Source of the DNA: Actinophytocola gossypii
GTDB lineage: Bacteria; Actinomycetota; Actinomycetes; Mycobacteriales; Pseudonocardiaceae
Assembly (NCBI RefSeq): GCF_025165815.1
Contig: NZ_JAFFZE010000019.1
Coordinates: forward strand, 124,001 to 188,000
Length of the DNA: 64,000 bases
Reading direction: 5' to 3'
The stretch's first letter is position 1; each line of letters starts with the position of its first letter. Below are positions 31,673 through 38,962 of the stretch, one piece after another. Under the pieces are notes generated by a model that was not told the origin of the DNA, made no database searches, and saw only the letters and a list, made by a program, of their open reading frames with translations. The position numbers were made by a program, and so were the translations under genes.

Positions 31673-31761
31673 CTGCTGCGAACGCTCCCGCCGATAGGAA
31701 TAGGTGAGTCACCGCGCGGCGGTCTGCCTGCGGTCGGGTCGGGCTGCCGGAGTGCGGCTGA

Positions 31762-32913
31762 TCAGCCCTGGGTGCGGAACACCAGCGACGAGTGACCGAT
31801 GCGGATCACGTCGCCGTCGGCGAGCTGCCAGGTCTGGACCGGGGTGCCGTTCACCGTCGTCCCGTTGGTGGAGCCCAGGTCGGCGAGTGTCGCACTCTGC
31901 CCGTCCCAGGTGATCTCCAGGTGCCGCCTGGACACGCCCGTGTCCGGCAGCCGGAAGTCGGCGTCCTGGCCGCGGCCGACGACGTTGCCGCCCTGCTTGA
32001 GCGAGTAGGTGCGGTTGGAGCCGTCGTCGAGCTGCAGGCTGGCGTTCAGCTGACGCGGGCCGGTCTGCACGGCCGGCGGGGCGTAGCCCTGCTGCGCGTA
32101 CGGGTCCTGGCCGTAGCCGCCGGCCGGCTGCTGGCCGTAGCCCTGGTCGTACCCGCCCTGCTGGCCGTACCCGCCCTGCTGGCCATAGCCCTGGTCGTAG
32201 CCCTGCTGGCCGTAACCCTGTTGGCCGTAGCCCTGGTCGTAGCCGCCTTGCTGGCCGTAACCCTGGTCGTAGCCCTGCTGGCCGTAACCCTGTTGGCCGT
32301 AGCCCTGGTCGTAGCCGCCTTGCTGGCCGTAACCCTGGTCGTAGCCCTGCTGGCCATAGCCCTGTTGGCCGTAGCCCTGGTCATATCCTTGCTGCTGGCC
32401 GTAGCCGTACTGCTGCTGACCGTACGGGTCGCCCTCGGGCGGTTGGCCGTAGCCGGGAGGCTGGCTCATGGATCGGTCTCCTGCGTTGCGGGGTGGTGCT
32501 GACCGCTGGCTTGCCGGCGCCCTGGCCGAGGCCTTGACGTCGGGGTCGACGGTCGAGCGTATTCGAAACTGTCCGGTGTGCAGCGCGTCGGAGCGCTCCA
32601 GGGAGACTACGACGTCACCATAGGTGTCCCACTGGTGCTCGGAGAGATACTCCGCCACACAGTCCGCGAGCAGCGCTGTTGTGCGGTCCTCGTCCCCGGC
32701 GAAGTTCTCGTGGTCGGTCGAACCGAGCGTCACCACGTAGTGGTTCGGCGCCAGCAACCTGCCACCAGCCAGCTCACGGACTCCTGCCTCACCTTCGCGT
32801 AGCAGCGCCTGCGCCACCTCCTGCGGTACGACGCTGCCACCGAAGACCCGCGCGAACGAGTTGCCCACGAAGTTCTCCAGTTTGCGGTTCAACCGCTGGC
32901 CGATGTTGCCCAT
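31762..32913 (-). CDS. fhaA: FhaA: DUF3662 plus FHA domain protein with Tyr/Gln-rich linker
   Basis: A cytoplasmic adaptor that reads phosphorylated partners (MviN/MurJ in mycobacteria) in envelope synthesis. The 383-residue protein has the DUF3662 domain (about 1-115: [20 protein letters not shown]), then a long low-complexity linker (about 148-273) of GYGQQ, GYDQ and QGGYDQ units, and a C-terminal FHA domain (about 295-380) with [23 protein letters not shown] and [11 protein letters not shown]. The ATG at 32913 is the family start; the frame runs to 33126 over tRNA-Leu antisense and is rejected. First gene of the operon ending with pknB. A GGTACC-flanked GGAGGTACC ribosome-binding site lies just upstream. 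Confidence 0.93.
   Translation of the reverse strand: MGNIGQRLNRKLENFVGNSFARVFGGSVVPQEVAQALLREGEAGVRELAGGRLLAPNHYVVTLGSTDHENFAGDEDRTTALLADCVAEYLSEHQWDTYGDVVVSLERSDALHTGQFRIRSTVDPDVKASARAPASQRSAPPRNAGDRSMSQPPGYGQPPEGDPYGQQQYGYGQQQGYDQGYGQQGYGQQGYDQGYGQQGGYDQGYGQQGYGQQGYDQGYGQQGGYDQGYGQQGYGQQGYDQGYGQQGGYGQQGGYDQGYGQQPAGGYGQDPYAQQGYAPPAVQTGPRQLNASLQLDDGSNRTYSLKQGGNVVGRGQDADFRLPDTGVSRRHLEITWDGQSATLADLGSTNGTTVNGTPVQTWQLADGDVIRIGHSSLVFRTQG
32180..32400 (-). repeat. 72-bp tandem repeat encoding the FhaA Tyr/Gln/Gly linker
   Basis: A 72-bp unit is repeated head to tail. The marker sequence CCCTGCTGGCCGTAACCCTG occurs at 32201 and again at 32273, and a diverged copy (CCATAG in place of CCGTAA) at 32345. 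Shorter 12- to 27-bp sub-repeats extend from about 32095 to 32420. Each 72-bp unit encodes 24 residues made of GYDQ, GYGQQ and QGG blocks. In-frame expansion or contraction is expected. Confidence 0.85.
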
Positions 32914-32994
32914 GGGTACCTCCTTCCGCACGTGTGCTCCTCGTCCGATCGTATCCGGGTACGGGGAGTAGGACAGGGTGATGTGCAAACCCGG

Positions 32995-33023
32995 TTGAGT
33001 ACCCCCGCCGAGACCGGTGTAGT
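32995..33023 (+). promoter_or_regulatory. Probable promoter of tRNA-Leu
   Basis: TTGAGT (32995-33000) and TGTAGT (33018-33023) form a sigma-A-like pair with 17-bp spacing, ending 19 bp before the tRNA. The fhaA start lies on the other strand at 32913, so this is a divergent promoter region. Confidence 0.5.
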
Positions 33024-33042
33024 CTCTGTCCCGTTCCCACTC

Positions 33043-33125
33043 GGGCGAGTGGCGGAATGGCAGACGCGCACGGTTCAGGTCCGTGTGTCCGTAAGGACGT
33101 GGGGGTTCAACTCCCCCCTCGCCCA
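33043..33125 (+). tRNA. tRNA-Leu (anticodon CAG)
   Basis: An 83-nt class II tRNA with acceptor stem GGGCGAG paired with CTCGCCC and discriminator A. The anticodon stem CACGG/CCGTG encloses TTCAGGT with anticodon CAG at 33076-33078. A variable arm of the long leucine type (TGTCCGTAAGGACGT) and T-arm GGGGGTTCAACTCCCCC follow. CCA is not encoded. A strong terminator hairpin lies 17 bp downstream. Confidence 0.97.
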
Positions 33126-33142
33126 CCGATCGAAATTTCGAC

Positions 33143-33183
33143 CGGTCCTGTCGGTGCTCCTGGCATCGGACAGGACCGTTTTT
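33143..33183 (+). terminator. Rho-independent terminator of tRNA-Leu
   Basis: CGGTCCTGTC (33143-33152) pairs with GACAGGACCG (33169-33178) around a 16-nt loop and is followed by five T residues. It is the clearest intrinsic terminator in the window. The stretch from here to the next gene (33184-33467) holds no convincing gene; a CGGTTATCGATG stretch at 33317-33328 has no obvious partner. Confidence 0.88.
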
Positions 33184-33467
33184 CGTTTGTGATGTGGCTC
33201 GCGCCCGCTCTCCGCGGCCGTTGATCTTTCCCCCTTCTTTTCGGTTGGGCCGTCTGGCTCACGGGTCACCCGGACGGCGGCACTGCCGGGGTGAAGTCCT
33301 GATGTCGGTCATCGACCGGTTATCGATGCAGGTGCGCCGCCGGTCGCAGGAGGGCCGTTCGCGTCTGCGTTTGCACGTGCAGGAACTGGTAGGCCAGAGA
33401 GGTACCAAAATACGTCGGGCTGGCAGGGGATGGCTTGGGCTCGGCGGTAATGGAGAGGGCTGGGTTC

Positions 33468-34088
33468 GTGACGGGCATTCCAGGGCGCGCGGCGGCTGCG
33501 GTGGACAATCTGACGGCGGTGCCGTCACCGCTTGTTCCTCCGGTCGAGCTGGCCGCCGAGGTCGACGAGCTCGCCGCCGCCGCGGCGCGTGGGCTCGGCT
33601 GGCAGGGGGTCGTGCTGCCGGAGATGAAACTTCTCGGGCGGCGGATCAATCTGGTGGCGCAGTTGCTGCCGGACGTGCACGCGGAACGCATCTGCCTCGG
33701 CCAGGAGCCGGAGGTGGACCGGGCGACCGTGTCCACCTGGGCCTGGTCCGAGTTCGCCGGACGCGTTCCGGAGCCCGCGGTGCGGATCGTGGGCGCGCTC
33801 GCGGTGGCGCGGCACTGGCGCACCGGTCTGGTGAACGCGGTGCCGTTCCTGCGGTGGTGCGACGCCGCGATGGTGCTGCCGATGTCGGTGGTGCTGACCA
33901 ACGACTACCTGGTCAACTGCCTGCCCAGGGCGCGGGCCTACGGCGTCGGCATCGTCAGCTCGGTGCCCGGCCCCGAGGTCGACCTCGACCTGCCGGGACG
34001 GGCCGAGCGGGCACCGGCGGCCGTCGACGGCACGCAGCGGTGGCTGACCGAGCTGGCCTACGAGCAGATCCTGGCGACCGCGTCCTGA
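33468..34088 (+). CDS. Conserved hypothetical protein
   Basis: I do not recognise a family. The 206-residue product starts VTGIPGRAAAAVDNLTAVPS and is a soluble, Ala/Val/Leu-rich protein without signal peptide or clear membrane helix. Notable stretches are LPEMKLLGRRINLVAQLLPD, HAERICLGQEPEVDRATV and SVVLTNDYLVNCLPRARAYGVG. The GTG at 33468 follows GGAGAGGG by 8 bp; an ATG at 33450 is possible. The stop overlaps the next start as ATGA, so it is probably co-expressed with the NAD(P)-binding protein that follows. Codon use matches its neighbours. Confidence 0.72.
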   Translation: MTGIPGRAAAAVDNLTAVPSPLVPPVELAAEVDELAAAAARGLGWQGVVLPEMKLLGRRINLVAQLLPDVHAERICLGQEPEVDRATVSTWAWSEFAGRVPEPAVRIVGALAVARHWRTGLVNAVPFLRWCDAAMVLPMSVVLTNDYLVNCLPRARAYGVGIVSSVPGPEVDLDLPGRAERAPAAVDGTQRWLTELAYEQILATAS

Positions 34089-34705
34089 TGCGGGTCGTCA
34101 TCGCCGGTGGGCACGGCAAGATCGCGCTGCTGCTCACCGCTCGGCTGGCCGCACGCGGCGACTCCGTGCTGGGCATCGTGCGCAACCCCGACCACGTCGA
34201 CGACGTGCGGGCCGCCGGTGGCGACGCGGCCGTCGTGGACCTCGAGGGCGCGTCCGTCGACGAGGTGGCCGCCGTGCTGGCCGGGGCCGACGCGGTGGTG
34301 TTCGCCGCCGGCGCCGGGCCGGGCAGCGGGGTCGCGCGCAAGGACACCGTCGACCGGGCCGCGTCCGCCTTGGTCGCCGACGCCGCCGAGCGCGCGGAGG
34401 TGCGCCGGTTCGTGCAGGTCAGCGCCATGGGCCTGGGCCGGGCGGACGACCCGTCCGTGGGCGAGGCGTTCGCCGCCTACCTGCGCGCCAAGGAGGCCGC
34501 CGAGCGCGACCTCACGGCACGGGCACTGGACTGGACGATCCTGCGGCCGGGGCAGCTGACCGACGATCCCGCGACGGGCGACGTCCGCCTCGACGAGAGC
34601 GTGCCGCCGGGCGCGGTGAGCCGCGACGACGTGGCCGCCGTGCTGGTGTCGCTGCTCGACGATCCTGCGACGAACGGTCGGATTCTGGAGCTGACCGGTC
34701 GCTAG
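34088..34705 (+). CDS. NAD(P)-binding protein, atypical SDR (NmrA/YhfK-like)
   Basis: A 205-residue single-domain Rossmann protein. It begins MRVVIAGGHGKIALLLTARL with the GGHGKIA dinucleotide loop in place of GxxGxxG, then VVFAAGAGPGSG, VQVSAMGLGRADDP and ALDWTILRPGQLTDD, the pattern of atypical extended SDRs that bind NAD(P)H and may act as sugar or flavin reductases or redox sensors. The usual YxxxK pair is replaced by YLRAKEAAE, which retains Tyr and Lys. It is coupled to the upstream hypothetical gene and overlaps the convergent oxidase gene by 4 bp. Confidence 0.85.
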   Translation: MRVVIAGGHGKIALLLTARLAARGDSVLGIVRNPDHVDDVRAAGGDAAVVDLEGASVDEVAAVLAGADAVVFAAGAGPGSGVARKDTVDRAASALVADAAERAEVRRFVQVSAMGLGRADDPSVGEAFAAYLRAKEAAERDLTARALDWTILRPGQLTDDPATGDVRLDESVPPGAVSRDDVAAVLVSLLDDPATNGRILELTGR

Positions 34706-36018
34706 GGCCGGCCGAGAACCCGGTTCACGTAGGGATTGCCGAACGTGCCGGCCGGATCGAGCTTCGTACGCAGCGCCGTGGCCTCGTCGAACCTCGGGTA
34801 GCGCTCGCGCAGGGCGGTGGCGTCGAGGGAGTGCATCTTCCCCCAGTGCGGCCGACCGCCGACCGCACCGGCCACCGACTCGAACAGGGCGAAGTACTCC
34901 CGGTACGGCATCCCGACGAACTGGTGCACCGCGAGGTACGCCGTCTCCCGCTCGTAGGCCGTGGACAGCCAGATGTCGTCCGGCGCCGCGACCCGGACCT
35001 CCACCGGGAACATCACCGGATCCGCCAGCCGGGGCACCCGCTCCCGCAGCTCGGCCAGCACCTCGCCGAGCGCGGCCCTCGGGATCGCGTACTCCGACTC
35101 GACGAACCGCACGTCCCGGTTGGTGACGAACACCCGGTGCGAGACGTCGGAGTACGCGCGGGCGGACAGCGCCGACGAGGACACGGCGTTGAGGGTCGGC
35201 ACCAGCCGGGGCACCGCCCGGCCGAGCCGGCACACCGCGCCGAACACCGTGTTCTCCATCAGCCGGTACTCGACGAACCGGCGGGCCGGCGACAGCGGCT
35301 CCGGGGGCGTCCCGGCCGGCAGGCGGTTGTTGCGCTTGGTCAGCGCGGCCCGGCCGTAGGGGAACCAGTAGAACTCGAAGTGGTCGTTGTCCGCGCAGTT
35401 CTCGTCCAGGGCGGCCAGCACCTCGTCCAGCGGCTCCGGGCGCTCCCGCGCGGCCAGGACGAACGCGGGCTCGGTGCGCAGTGTCACCGTCGACACCACG
35501 CCGAACGCGCCGAGGCCGACCCGGGCGGCGGCGAACAGGTCCGGGCGCTCGTCGGCCGAACAGGTGACCACCGAGCCGTCGGCCAGCACCAGCTCCAGCG
35601 CGGCGACCTGGGTGGCGATGCCGCCGAACCGGGCGCCGGTGCCGTGCGTGCCGGTGGCGATGGCGCCGGCGATGGTCTGCGCGTCGATGTCGCCCAGGTT
35701 GGTCATGGCCAGGTCGAGCCGGTCCAGCTCGGCGTTGAGCGCGCGCAGCGTGGTACCGGCGCGGACGGTCACCAGGCCGGTCTCCAGGTCGGCCGCGGTC
35801 ACCCCGGTCCAGCCGGCGAGGTCGACGGCGACGTCGTCGGCGGCGCCGACGGCGGTGAACGAGTGCCCGCTGCCCCTGGCCCGGACGGTCTTCCCCTCGT
35901 GGGCGGCGCCGGCGACCGTCGCGGCCAGCTCGTCCAGGCTCCTCGGCCTGCTCACCGCCGTCGCCACGGCGGACTCGGTGCCGGCCCAGTTGCGCCAGGC
36001 GGTGGATGGAGCTGCCAC
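34702..36018 (-). CDS. D-arabinono-1,4-lactone oxidase / L-gulonolactone dehydrogenase-like FAD oxidoreductase
   Basis: A 438-residue flavoprotein of the aldonolactone oxidase family, comparable to mycobacterial Rv1771. The FAD-binding domain contains VRARGSGHSFTAVGAADD; the histidine of SGHSFT is the usual covalent flavin site. The C-terminal ALO domain includes EFYWFPYGRAALTKRNNR and PHWGKMHSLDA, typical of the family. The product may oxidise an aldono-1,4-lactone. The GTG at 36018 follows GGGAGGACC. It converges on the SDR gene and is divergent from the PLP-fold gene; in M. tuberculosis the same pair (Rv1771, Rv1769) is linked. Confidence 0.9.
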   Translation of the reverse strand: MAAPSTAWRNWAGTESAVATAVSRPRSLDELAATVAGAAHEGKTVRARGSGHSFTAVGAADDVAVDLAGWTGVTAADLETGLVTVRAGTTLRALNAELDRLDLAMTNLGDIDAQTIAGAIATGTHGTGARFGGIATQVAALELVLADGSVVTCSADERPDLFAAARVGLGAFGVVSTVTLRTEPAFVLAARERPEPLDEVLAALDENCADNDHFEFYWFPYGRAALTKRNNRLPAGTPPEPLSPARRFVEYRLMENTVFGAVCRLGRAVPRLVPTLNAVSSSALSARAYSDVSHRVFVTNRDVRFVESEYAIPRAALGEVLAELRERVPRLADPVMFPVEVRVAAPDDIWLSTAYERETAYLAVHQFVGMPYREYFALFESVAGAVGGRPHWGKMHSLDATALRERYPRFDEATALRTKLDPAGTFGNPYVNRVLGRP

Positions 36019-36034
36019 GGGTCCTCCCAGGTCG

Positions 36035-36040
36035 TACCGT
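36035..36040 (+). promoter_or_regulatory. -10 element for a leaderless transcript of the PLP-fold gene
   Basis: TACCGT fits TANNNT and ends 6 bp before the GTG at 36047, which lacks a Shine-Dalgarno sequence. This is the spacing seen for leaderless actinobacterial genes. Confidence 0.4.
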
Positions 36041-36046
36041 TGGCGG

Positions 36047-37258
36047 GTGCCAGACGCCGAGTTGTTCAACGCCGCGACCAAACACCTCGACCCGCCGATC
36101 GCCGTCGTCGATCTGGAGGCATTCGACCACAACGCCGACGACCTGGTGCGCCGCGCCGCCGGACGGCCGATCCGGGTGGCGAGCAAGTCCGTCCGGTGCC
36201 GGTACCTGCTGGAGCGGGTGCTGCGCAGGCCGGGCTTCGCCGGCGTGATGGCGTACTCGCTGCCGGAGGCGCTGTGGCTGGCCGGCGAGTGGGCCGGCAC
36301 CGACCTCGCGGACACCGACATCCTGGTCGCCTACCCGACCGTCGACCACGCCGCCCTGCGGGAGCTGGCCACCGACGCGCACGCGCGCGCCCGGATCTCG
36401 ATCATGGTCGACTCGGTCGGGCACCTGGACGTCGTCGACGCCGCGCTCGGCCTGGGCCACCCGGACGTCCGGGTGTGCCTGGAACTCGACGCGTCCTGGC
36501 GGCCGGTGCTCGGCCGGGACCTGGCGCACGTCGGCACCCGCCGGTCGCCGCTGTTCACCGCGCGGCAGGCCGGCGCGTTCGCCCGCGCGGTCGCCGACCG
36601 GGACGGGTTCGAGCTGGTCGGGCTGATGGGCTACGAGGGGCAGATCGCCGGCCTCGGCGACCAGCCGCGTGGGCGGCCGGTGCTCGGCGGGGTGCTGCGC
36701 TGGATGCAGCGGCGGTCGGCGGCGGAGCTGGCCGGCCGGCGGGCCGCGGCGGTGGCGGCCGTGCACGAGGTGGCGGACCTGGAGTTCGTCAACGGCGGTG
36801 GGACGGGGAGCATCGAGAGCACCGGCGGGGATGCCTCGGTCACCGAGGTCGCGGCCGGGTCGGGGCTGGTCGGGCCGACGTTGTTCGACCACTACCGGCG
36901 GTTCAGCCCCCGCCCGGCGGTGCTGTTCGCGCTGCCGGTGGTGCACAAGCCGCGGCCGAGGATCGCGACGCTGTTCGGCGGCGGCTACGTGGCGTCGGGC
37001 AAGGCGGGCGAGGACCGGCTGCCGAGCCCGTACCTGCCGGCCGGGCTGTCGCTGCTCGGCGTGGAGGGCGCGGGCGAGGTGCAGACGCCGGTGACCGGGC
37101 GCGTGGCCAGGAACCTGCGGGTCGGCGACCGGGTGTGGCTGCGGCACACGAAGGCGGGCGAGCTGGCCGAGCGGTTCACCGAGTACCACGTGCTCGACGG
37201 CGACCGGATCGTGCGGACCGTTCCGACCTACCGCGGCGAGGGGCGCTGCTTCGGCTAG
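36047..37258 (+). CDS. PLP-dependent amino acid deaminase/aldolase (alanine-racemase-fold)
   Basis: A 403-residue PLP enzyme with an N-terminal alanine-racemase barrel: PPIAVVDLEAFDHNADDLV, the PLP lysine Lys47 in RVASKSVRC, and later DASWRPVLGRD and LMGYEGQIAG. The C-terminal part resembles D-serine dehydratase/D-threonine aldolase domains (GHP-like metal site replaced by ..TKAGELAERFTEYHVLD). It matches the Rv1769 type, annotated as amino acid deaminase/aldolase. The exact substrate is unknown. It is divergent from the lactone oxidase gene and overlaps the TetR gene by 4 bp at the 3' end. Confidence 0.85.
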   Translation: MPDAELFNAATKHLDPPIAVVDLEAFDHNADDLVRRAAGRPIRVASKSVRCRYLLERVLRRPGFAGVMAYSLPEALWLAGEWAGTDLADTDILVAYPTVDHAALRELATDAHARARISIMVDSVGHLDVVDAALGLGHPDVRVCLELDASWRPVLGRDLAHVGTRRSPLFTARQAGAFARAVADRDGFELVGLMGYEGQIAGLGDQPRGRPVLGGVLRWMQRRSAAELAGRRAAAVAAVHEVADLEFVNGGGTGSIESTGGDASVTEVAAGSGLVGPTLFDHYRRFSPRPAVLFALPVVHKPRPRIATLFGGGYVASGKAGEDRLPSPYLPAGLSLLGVEGAGEVQTPVTGRVARNLRVGDRVWLRHTKAGELAERFTEYHVLDGDRIVRTVPTYRGEGRCFG

Positions 37259-37863
37259 AGCTCGCCGGCGAGGTAGCCGCGGACGACCCGCTTGGCCTCG
37301 TCGATCATGTCCTGCTGGTCGAACAGCCTGCGCCGGAAGGCGAGCGCGAGAATGCCGTCGGCGAGCTCGTTGGCGATGGTGATCTGCCGGAACAGTCCCT
37401 CGACCGGCAGACCCGACCGCTCGCCGATCACCCCGGCGAGCTTCTCCGCGATGACCGTGTTGTTGTCCCGCTGGTCGTCGATGAACCGCAGGTCGATGAC
37501 GTCGCCGAACCGGACCCGGGCGAACCCGGGGACCGTCCGGTACATCTCGACGTAGATGTCGATGATCTCGTCGACGCCGTCCCACCAGTGTTCGAGGTGG
37601 TTCCAGTCCAGCCGCCGGTCGATCTCGGCGGTGAACTGGTCGAGGTTGCGCTTGGTCAGCGCCTGCACGACGGCGCGCTTGTCGGGGAAGAACTGGTAGA
37701 GCGAGCCGACCGCGACGCCCGCCCGCTCGGCGATCAGGGTGGTGGTGACGCCGTCGTAACCCAGCTCGTCGACGAGCTCCGCACACGCCCCGAGCATCTG
37801 CTCGACCCGCTTGGCGCTGCGCTGCTGCACGGGTTGCTTTCGCAACGAAACAGAGGTTGCCAC
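37255..37863 (-). CDS. TetR family transcriptional regulator
   Basis: A 202-residue one-component regulator. The N-terminal helix-turn-helix is clear (RVEQMLGACAELVDELGYDG, then TTTLIAERAGVAVGSLYQFF, PDKRAVVQALTKR). The all-helical C-terminal ligand domain includes DRRLDWNHLEHWWDGVDEII and ends in VRGYLAGEL. The GTG at 37863 gives the usual length; the frame continues upstream to 38445 without homology. Ligand and targets are unknown. The spacer 37864-38126 holds no gene but carries a perfect inverted repeat that probably ends the upstream minus-strand pair. Confidence 0.92.
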   Translation of the reverse strand: MATSVSLRKQPVQQRSAKRVEQMLGACAELVDELGYDGVTTTLIAERAGVAVGSLYQFFPDKRAVVQALTKRNLDQFTAEIDRRLDWNHLEHWWDGVDEIIDIYVEMYRTVPGFARVRFGDVIDLRFIDDQRDNNTVIAEKLAGVIGERSGLPVEGLFRQITIANELADGILALAFRRRLFDQQDMIDEAKRVVRGYLAGEL

Positions 37864-38017
37864 ATGCTCTCCTAGAACCCGGGACCTGCCTCCATCGTGC
37901 CCAACGCGACCCGCAACCACCACAGAACTTTGTATACGAAACTCCTTCGGCAACACCGGTTCACCAGCACAAACACGGTCGGAACCGACCATCGACGAAG
38001 CTCTCGAACAACGCGGA

Positions 38018-38051
38018 ACGACCCCCGCTCGACGTTGCGAGCGGGGGTCGT
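38018..38051. terminator. Perfect 14-bp inverted repeat, probable terminator
   Basis: ACGACCCCCGCTCG (38018-38031) and CGAGCGGGGGTCGT (38038-38051) form a perfect 14-bp stem with loop ACGTTG. It lies 76 bp beyond the stop of the small cysteine-containing gene on the minus strand and 155 bp upstream of the TetR start. No T-tract follows. It most likely terminates the 38746-38127 operon. Confidence 0.65.
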
Positions 38052-38126
38052 CCGGTGGTGGAGCCGCGAACCGATGCTGGTCGGGGGAGGGGGAGTACAA
38101 CAGCACCGGTTCGCGGAGTCTGTGTC

Positions 38127-38495
38127 CTATCTGGCGTTGGCGAACCTGCCCGCCGAGCGCGTGCTCTTCTGCTCGGGCATCGCGTGCCTCGCGTTGGACG
38201 GGGTGGGGGCGAGTCCACCGGCCACCAGGTGCTCGTAGGCCGCCTGCCACACCGAGCACGGTGCCTTCTGCTGACGCCACCGGGTCGAGCACACCGGGCA
38301 GTTGCCCTTCTCGTCCGGTTCGTGGGCGGCGAGCATGGAGCGCCAGCCCTCGGTCAGCCTGGGGAGTTCGGAGCGTGCCACCGAAAGCAGGGACGGCGCG
38401 TCGGCGCGGTCGGCCAGCTCGGAGAGCATGTCGAGCCGTTCCCACACCGCGTTGCGCAGTACCTGCCCGAGTATCTCGTCCATCGGAGGAGTCAC
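38127..38495 (-). CDS. Small putative zinc-binding protein
   Basis: A 122-residue soluble protein with a predicted helical N-terminus (VTPPMDEILGQVLRNAVWER) and a cysteine/histidine cluster: AAHEPDEKGNCPVC, then about 11 residues on, APCSVWQAAYEHLVAGG. One His and three Cys could bind a metal ion, as in small zinc-finger-like proteins found widely in Pseudonocardiaceae. Function unknown. The GTG at 38495 lies 2 bp after the upstream gene's stop, so the two are coupled. It belongs to a two-gene operon divergent from the XRE-TPR regulator. Confidence 0.72.
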   Translation of the reverse strand: MTPPMDEILGQVLRNAVWERLDMLSELADRADAPSLLSVARSELPRLTEGWRSMLAAHEPDEKGNCPVCSTRWRQQKAPCSVWQAAYEHLVAGGLAPTPSNARHAMPEQKSTRSAGRFANAR

Positions 38496-38497
38496 CG

Positions 38498-38746
38498 TTA
38501 CCTTTCCGCCTGCTCGGCGGCCTCGCGAAGCGCGACCCGCAGCTGGCCGAGTTGACCCGCCGTCAGCACCGCTGTCTCGCCCGGCGGTCCTACCAGGACC
38601 ACCCGATTGCGTTCGACGAGCACGGTGAGGCACCGCTCACGGTTGACGATGTCGCCGCAGTCGATGCGCCACACCCGCCGGCCGAGCGCGGAACCGTGCA
38701 GGTCCGCCGGTGGCGACGGGGCCACCGCTGTCTTGACCAGCTCCAC
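38498..38746 (-). CDS. Small hypothetical protein divergent from the XRE-TPR regulator
   Basis: An 82-residue soluble protein, family not recognised. It starts VELVKTAVAPSPPADLHGS and continues with RRVWRIDCGDIVNRERCLTV, VERNRVVLVGPPGETAVL and a helical C-terminus (LTAGQLGQLRVALREAAEQ). The beta-rich middle with two cysteines and the helical end suggest a compact fold. The GTG at 38746 follows GGAGGGA by 11 bp; a TTG at 38785 would add 13 residues but lacks a ribosome-binding site. Co-transcribed with the downstream zinc-type gene. Confidence 0.65.
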   Translation of the reverse strand: MELVKTAVAPSPPADLHGSALGRRVWRIDCGDIVNRERCLTVLVERNRVVLVGPPGETAVLTAGQLGQLRVALREAAEQAER

Positions 38747-38789
38747 CGTCTCGGATTCCCTCCGTGCTCGTACGCTTACAACCAACTAC

Positions 38790-38817
38790 ATTGGTGCCTA
38801 CGAACACAGATTGGTGC
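38790..38817. repeat. Spaced direct repeat in the divergent promoter region
   Basis: ATTGGTGC occurs at 38790-38797 and 38810-38817, exactly 20 bp apart (about two helical turns). It lies between the small-protein operon and the XRE-TPR regulator, upstream of a TACATT hexamer (38923-38928) that could be the regulator's -10. This geometry suits a dimeric regulator binding one face of the DNA. The site is a candidate operator only. Confidence 0.4.
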
Positions 38818-38962
38818 GTCACAGCGCCGATCGGCGGTCGTCCCACGGTGAGCGGTCGCTGAACTTCGGTCGGACCGATCAGGTTCGCCGATCCGGACTT
38901 CTCGCGGCTTGTGAAGTGCGCATACATTGCTGCTGACGCCCAGCGGACTGTGAGGGGGCGGA

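Noticed and set aside
32180-32400. CRISPR-like interpretation of the fhaA repeat
   Set aside because: The repeats are contiguous, in frame and encode a Tyr/Gln/Gly linker; no unique spacers.
32914-33126. Upstream extension of fhaA across tRNA-Leu
   Set aside because: The family start is [10 protein letters not shown] at 32913 and the extension is antisense to the tRNA.
37864-38445. Upstream extension of the TetR gene
   Set aside because: No homology; it covers the hairpin and the small zinc-type gene.
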